A DNA stretch of 17,685 nucleotides from Clostridia bacterium (GTDB taxonomy: Bacteria; Bacillota; Clostridia; Oscillospirales; CAG-272). How positions within the stretch are numbered: the stretch's first letter is position 1; each line of letters starts with the position of its first letter. Shown here in pieces: positions 15,400 through 17,685 of the stretch. Below the pieces are notes generated by a model, which did no database searches, was not told the DNA's origin, and saw nothing but the letters and a program-made list of their open reading frames with translations. The translations under genes and the position numbers were made by a program. The stretch lies in contig CAADYN010000021.1 in the NCBI GenBank assembly GCA_900753285.1, positions 1-17,685 of the forward strand, given 5' to 3'.

Positions 15400-15538
15400 T
15401 TCCCACGCACTCGAGACATAGCTTTATCGCTTTTGAGAAGACAGTATCGACCTCGCCGCGCAAAACTCCGAAGCACACGAGAACCACTCCCGCCGCTATG
15501 CACAGTATCTGCACGGCTGTCTTTGACTTTGAGCTCAA
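15392..15538 (-). CDS. Small CXXC membrane protein, CD1871A family
   Basis: 48 residues starting at TTG (15538). A TAG stop lies immediately upstream in frame, and AAAGGGTG is about 6 bases before the TTG, so this is the only sensible start. The protein has a short Lys/Ser head, one membrane segment (VQILCIAAGVVLVCFGVL, 9-26), and a tail RGEVDTVFSKAIKLCLECVGIG with a CLEC motif at 41-44. The tail matches my memory of the small Clostridium family named after CD1871A (RGE, VFxKA, CLECIGIG). It overlaps the polyferredoxin gene by 8 bases. Given two redox neighbours, the CXXC may relay electrons or bind a metal (inference). Its size and TTG start make it easy to miss. Confidence 0.85.
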   Translation of the reverse strand: MSSKSKTAVQILCIAAGVVLVCFGVLRGEVDTVFSKAIKLCLECVGIG

Positions 15539-15570
15539 CTATATCACCCTTTCGTTTTGTTTATAAAGCT

Positions 15571-15595
15571 ATTATACACCTTTTTCGGGAAAAAG
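15571..15595 (-). promoter_or_regulatory. Promoter with dyad for the redox operon
   Basis: On the minus strand TATAAT (15576-15571) is a clear -10, about 33 bases before the TTG of the small gene. No good -35 sits 17 bases upstream. Instead the spacer holds an inverted repeat, CTTTTT-4-AAAAAG (15580-15595). A weak -35 plus a dyad would suit an activator or repressor site (inference). Confidence 0.5.
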
Positions 15596-15695
15596 TCTGT
15601 TGCAAATGAGACAATATGCGATTTTTACATGAGGTTCACAATTAATTAATAGTACTTAAAATCTTATTGGAGTAGAGATTGCCCGTTTGGCGTGA

Positions 15696-15701
15696 TATAA
15701 T
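15696..15701 (+). promoter_or_regulatory. Extended -10 promoter of the ZIP transporter gene
   Basis: TGATATAAT (TATAAT at 15696-15701) is an extended -10 without a clear -35. The transcript would start near 15708 and reach the ATG at 15740 after about 30 bases. Confidence 0.6.
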
Positions 15702-15739
15702 GGCGTTGGAAGAGAATTATAATGAAAGGTATTATATAA

Positions 15740-16516
15740 ATGGAAGTATTTCTCTGCATACTCATCCCTTTTCTCGGAACAACACTCGGTGCCTCTTGCG
15801 TATTCTTCATGAAGCGGGAGATGAGCGAAAAAATACGCCGTATTCTCACGGGATTTGCGGCGGGTGTCATGGTTGCGGCGTCGATATGGAGTCTCATAGT
15901 CCCCGCTATAGAGCAGTCGGAGGGCATGGGCAGGCTGTCGTTCATCCCCGCGGTGATAGGATTCTGGGTGGGAATACTGTTCCTGCTCCTCCTCGACAAG
16001 GTAATCCCCCACCTTCACGCAATGAGCGGAACAACGGAAGGCGTAAAAAGCTCTCTCGCGAAAACGACAATGATGGTGCTTGCGGTGACGCTCCACAACA
16101 TTCCCGAAGGCATGGCAGTCGGCGTAGTTCTTGCGGGATTTGTCTCGGGTAAGACTGATATCAGTGCGGCGGGTGCTCTTGCCCTCTCGATAGGAATAGC
16201 GATACAGAATTTTCCGGAGGGAGCTATCATCTCGATGCCGCTGAGAAGCGAGGGGATGAAAAAGCCGCGTGCGTTTGTCGGAGGTGTGCTGTCGGGCATA
16301 GTTGAGCCTATCGGAGCAGTTCTCACCGTCCTCGCATCGGGATTCATCACGCCCGCACTGCCGTATCTTCTGAGCTTCGCTGCGGGAGCTATGCTTTATG
16401 TAGTAGTCGAGGAGCTTATCCCCGAAATGTCGCAGGGAGAGCACTCAAACCTCGGTACGATATTCTTCGCAGTGGGATTCAGTCTCATGATGGTGCTCGA
16501 CGTTGCATTAGGATGA
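15740..16516 (+). CDS. ZIP-family divalent metal transporter
   Basis: 258 residues, a typical length for bacterial ZupT-like carriers, which bring Zn, Fe or Mn into the cytosol. Eight or so membrane segments are visible. The metal-site helices carry HNIPEG (119-124) and QNFPEGAII (156-164), and EEL at 224-226 lies in a later helix. The loop between helices 3 and 4 is short, with a minimal HLH (91-93) instead of a long His-rich stretch. In the second motif Gln156 replaces the His found in many ZIPs, a known variation among prokaryotic members. AAAGGT precedes the ATG. It is monocistronic; the metal cannot be told, and I see no Zur or Fur box. Confidence 0.92.
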   Translation: MEVFLCILIPFLGTTLGASCVFFMKREMSEKIRRILTGFAAGVMVAASIWSLIVPAIEQSEGMGRLSFIPAVIGFWVGILFLLLLDKVIPHLHAMSGTTEGVKSSLAKTTMMVLAVTLHNIPEGMAVGVVLAGFVSGKTDISAAGALALSIGIAIQNFPEGAIISMPLRSEGMKKPRAFVGGVLSGIVEPIGAVLTVLASGFITPALPYLLSFAAGAMLYVVVEELIPEMSQGEHSNLGTIFFAVGFSLMMVLDVALG

Positions 16517-16543
16517 CTCTGATTTAAGGTTGTAATTCAGAGT
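16516..16543 (+). other. Stem-loop after the ZIP gene
   Basis: ACTCTGA (16516-16522) pairs with TCAGAGT (16537-16543) right at the stop codon. No T-tract follows, so it may be a weak or processed 3' end rather than a normal terminator. Confidence 0.35.
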
Positions 16544-16582
16544 ATCCTTGGATGATTAATTAGGAAAAATCGTCAAAAAGCA

Positions 16583-16611
16583 TTGATTATTCCGCGCGAA
16601 TATGATATATT
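16583..16611 (+). promoter_or_regulatory. Promoter of the SGNH hydrolase gene
   Basis: TTGATT (16583-16588) and TATATT (16606-16611) are 17 bases apart, with TGA before the -10. AAAGGAG follows about 10 bases before the ATG at 16642. Confidence 0.8.
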
Positions 16612-16641
16612 GGTTTCAACAAAACAAAAGGAGATATCCGT

Positions 16642-17685
16642 ATGAAAATTGGAGATATCGACAAGAACCTGTCAGTCAGCGCGAACATTCCGTTTGACGA
16701 CGTTGTATGGATAAACGCGAAGGAATCACCATGTGAAGTGCGCGGTCTCGCGGTGCATGAGGTAGGAAAGCCGTTTCTTCGTATGCCCGAGGACAAAGCA
16801 AAAGCCGTATCGGACTCTGTCGCGTGGCTGAACCGTCACACCGCGGGCGGAAGAATTCGCTTTGCCACAAACTCGCCGTACATTGCGATAAAAGCCGTCA
16901 TGCCCGACAACGAAACGATGGCGCACATAACAATGCTCGGTCAGTCCGGTTTTGACCTTTACGCAGTTGAGGACGGACATGAAACCTACTACGGCTCGTT
17001 CATCCCCGGAAACAGAAGCCGCGGTTACTCCTCATGGAAGCCGACAGATTCCGAAATGCGCACGTATGTTATAAATATGCCGCTGTACGACCCCGTGGAA
17101 GAGGTTTACATTGGTCTTTCGTCCTCCGCCGAGATTTCGTCCCCCGAGAGCTACAAATACGAAAAGCCCGTGCTATACTACGGCTCGTCTATAACACAGG
17201 GCGGATGCGCGTCTCGTCCCGGCAACTCGTATCAGGCTATGATATCGCGCACACTGTCATGCGACTACATAAACCTCGGCTTTTCCGGCAGTGCAAGGGG
17301 AGAAGACGCCATAGCGGAATATCTTGCTTCCCTTGACCCGTCCGTTTTTGTCTGCGACTACGACCACAACGCGCCCTCTCCCGAGCATCTCGAAAAAACG
17401 CACTACCCGCTCTACAAGAGATTCCGTAAGGCTCACCCCGACATGCCGATTATTTTTGTCTCAAAGCCGGACTTTAATCCGAAAAGCAGGGACGACATAA
17501 GACGGCGCGAGGTGATAATCGAGACATTCAACCTTGCCGTGAACTCAGGGGACGAGAACGTGTACTTTGTCGACGGCTCGCACCTGTTTGACGGAGAAAT
17601 GCGCGACAGCTGTACAGTGGACGGATGCCACCCGAACGACCTTGGATTTTACAGAATGGCTCGCGGTATCGGAGAAGCGGTAAAG
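16642..17685 (+). CDS. SGNH/GDSL-family hydrolase with GxDLY N-domain (3' partial)
   Basis: 348 codons are visible and open to the window edge; the reading is near its natural end, since the last catalytic block has passed. Residues 1-165 form the beta-rich accessory domain of this family, including SGFDLY (102-107), the GxDLY motif. Residues 175-348 are the SGNH core: YYGSSITQGG with nucleophile Ser183, NLGFSGSARGE (Gly213), DYDHN (Asn243), and the catalytic pair DGCH (Asp327, His330) followed by PNDLGFYRMA. Such enzymes remove acyl groups, often from sugars or small esters. There is no signal peptide, so it acts in the cytosol, for example on imported acetylated sugars (inference). It has its own promoter; the downstream context is unseen. 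Confidence 0.9.
   Translation, partial: MKIGDIDKNLSVSANIPFDDVVWINAKESPCEVRGLAVHEVGKPFLRMPEDKAKAVSDSVAWLNRHTAGGRIRFATNSPYIAIKAVMPDNETMAHITMLGQSGFDLYAVEDGHETYYGSFIPGNRSRGYSSWKPTDSEMRTYVINMPLYDPVEEVYIGLSSSAEISSPESYKYEKPVLYYGSSITQGGCASRPGNSYQAMISRTLSCDYINLGFSGSARGEDAIAEYLASLDPSVFVCDYDHNAPSPEHLEKTHYPLYKRFRKAHPDMPIIFVSKPDFNPKSRDDIRRREVIIETFNLAVNSGDENVYFVDGSHLFDGEMRDSCTVDGCHPNDLGFYRMARGIGEAVK

Noticed and set aside
15656..16444. 262-codon open frame on the minus strand
   Set aside because: It lies opposite the ZIP transporter, and its translation is rich in Arg, His, Tyr and Ser without any family motif. It is an antisense shadow.

Overview
The window looks like a piece of chromosome from an anaerobic, Gram-positive-type member of the Clostridia, most likely a gut Oscillospiraceae/Ruminococcaceae relative. 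The grounds are lipobox lipoproteins, strong GGAGG-type ribosome binding sites, TTGxxx-17-TATAAT promoters, hairpin-plus-U terminators, an L-box lysine riboswitch and a CD1871A-type small protein. This placement is inferred from gene content; there is no rRNA. I see no mobile element, CRISPR array or tRNA.

Left part (1-4922, all minus strand): the N-terminal signal peptide of an exported protein cut by the window edge; an ECF-type sigma factor with an unusually long C-terminal extension; a rhodanese fused to a TtcA-like PP-loop enzyme for tRNA thiolation; and an orphan solute-binding lipoprotein. Each has its own visible promoter or terminator signals.

Centre (5218-8008, plus strand): a lysine-uptake operon. 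A promoter leads into a lysine riboswitch with an intrinsic terminator, followed by a polar amino acid binding lipoprotein, a permease and an ATPase. The binding protein is the most unusual thing here: its two lobes appear in reversed order (lobe 2 first, then lobe 1), as expected of a circular permutation, while the key basic-amino-acid contact positions remain recognisable.

Right of this lie a cytosolic transglutaminase-like protein (minus), a divergent chloramphenicol-phosphotransferase-like kinase (plus), and two tandem, recently duplicated solute-binding lipoproteins (plus), each with its own promoter and no permease nearby. A long bidirectional terminator separates them from a minus-strand redox operon: a 48-residue CXXC membrane protein with a TTG start, a polyferredoxin membrane protein also starting with TTG and overlapping it, and a TlpA-like thioredoxin lipoprotein. 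Together these look like a membrane route that delivers electrons to extracytoplasmic thiols.

The right edge carries a ZIP-family metal transporter and a GxDLY-type SGNH hydrolase that runs off the end. Coding density is high; the only long gaps are 71-458 and 4923-5540, and both are filled largely with regulatory elements.
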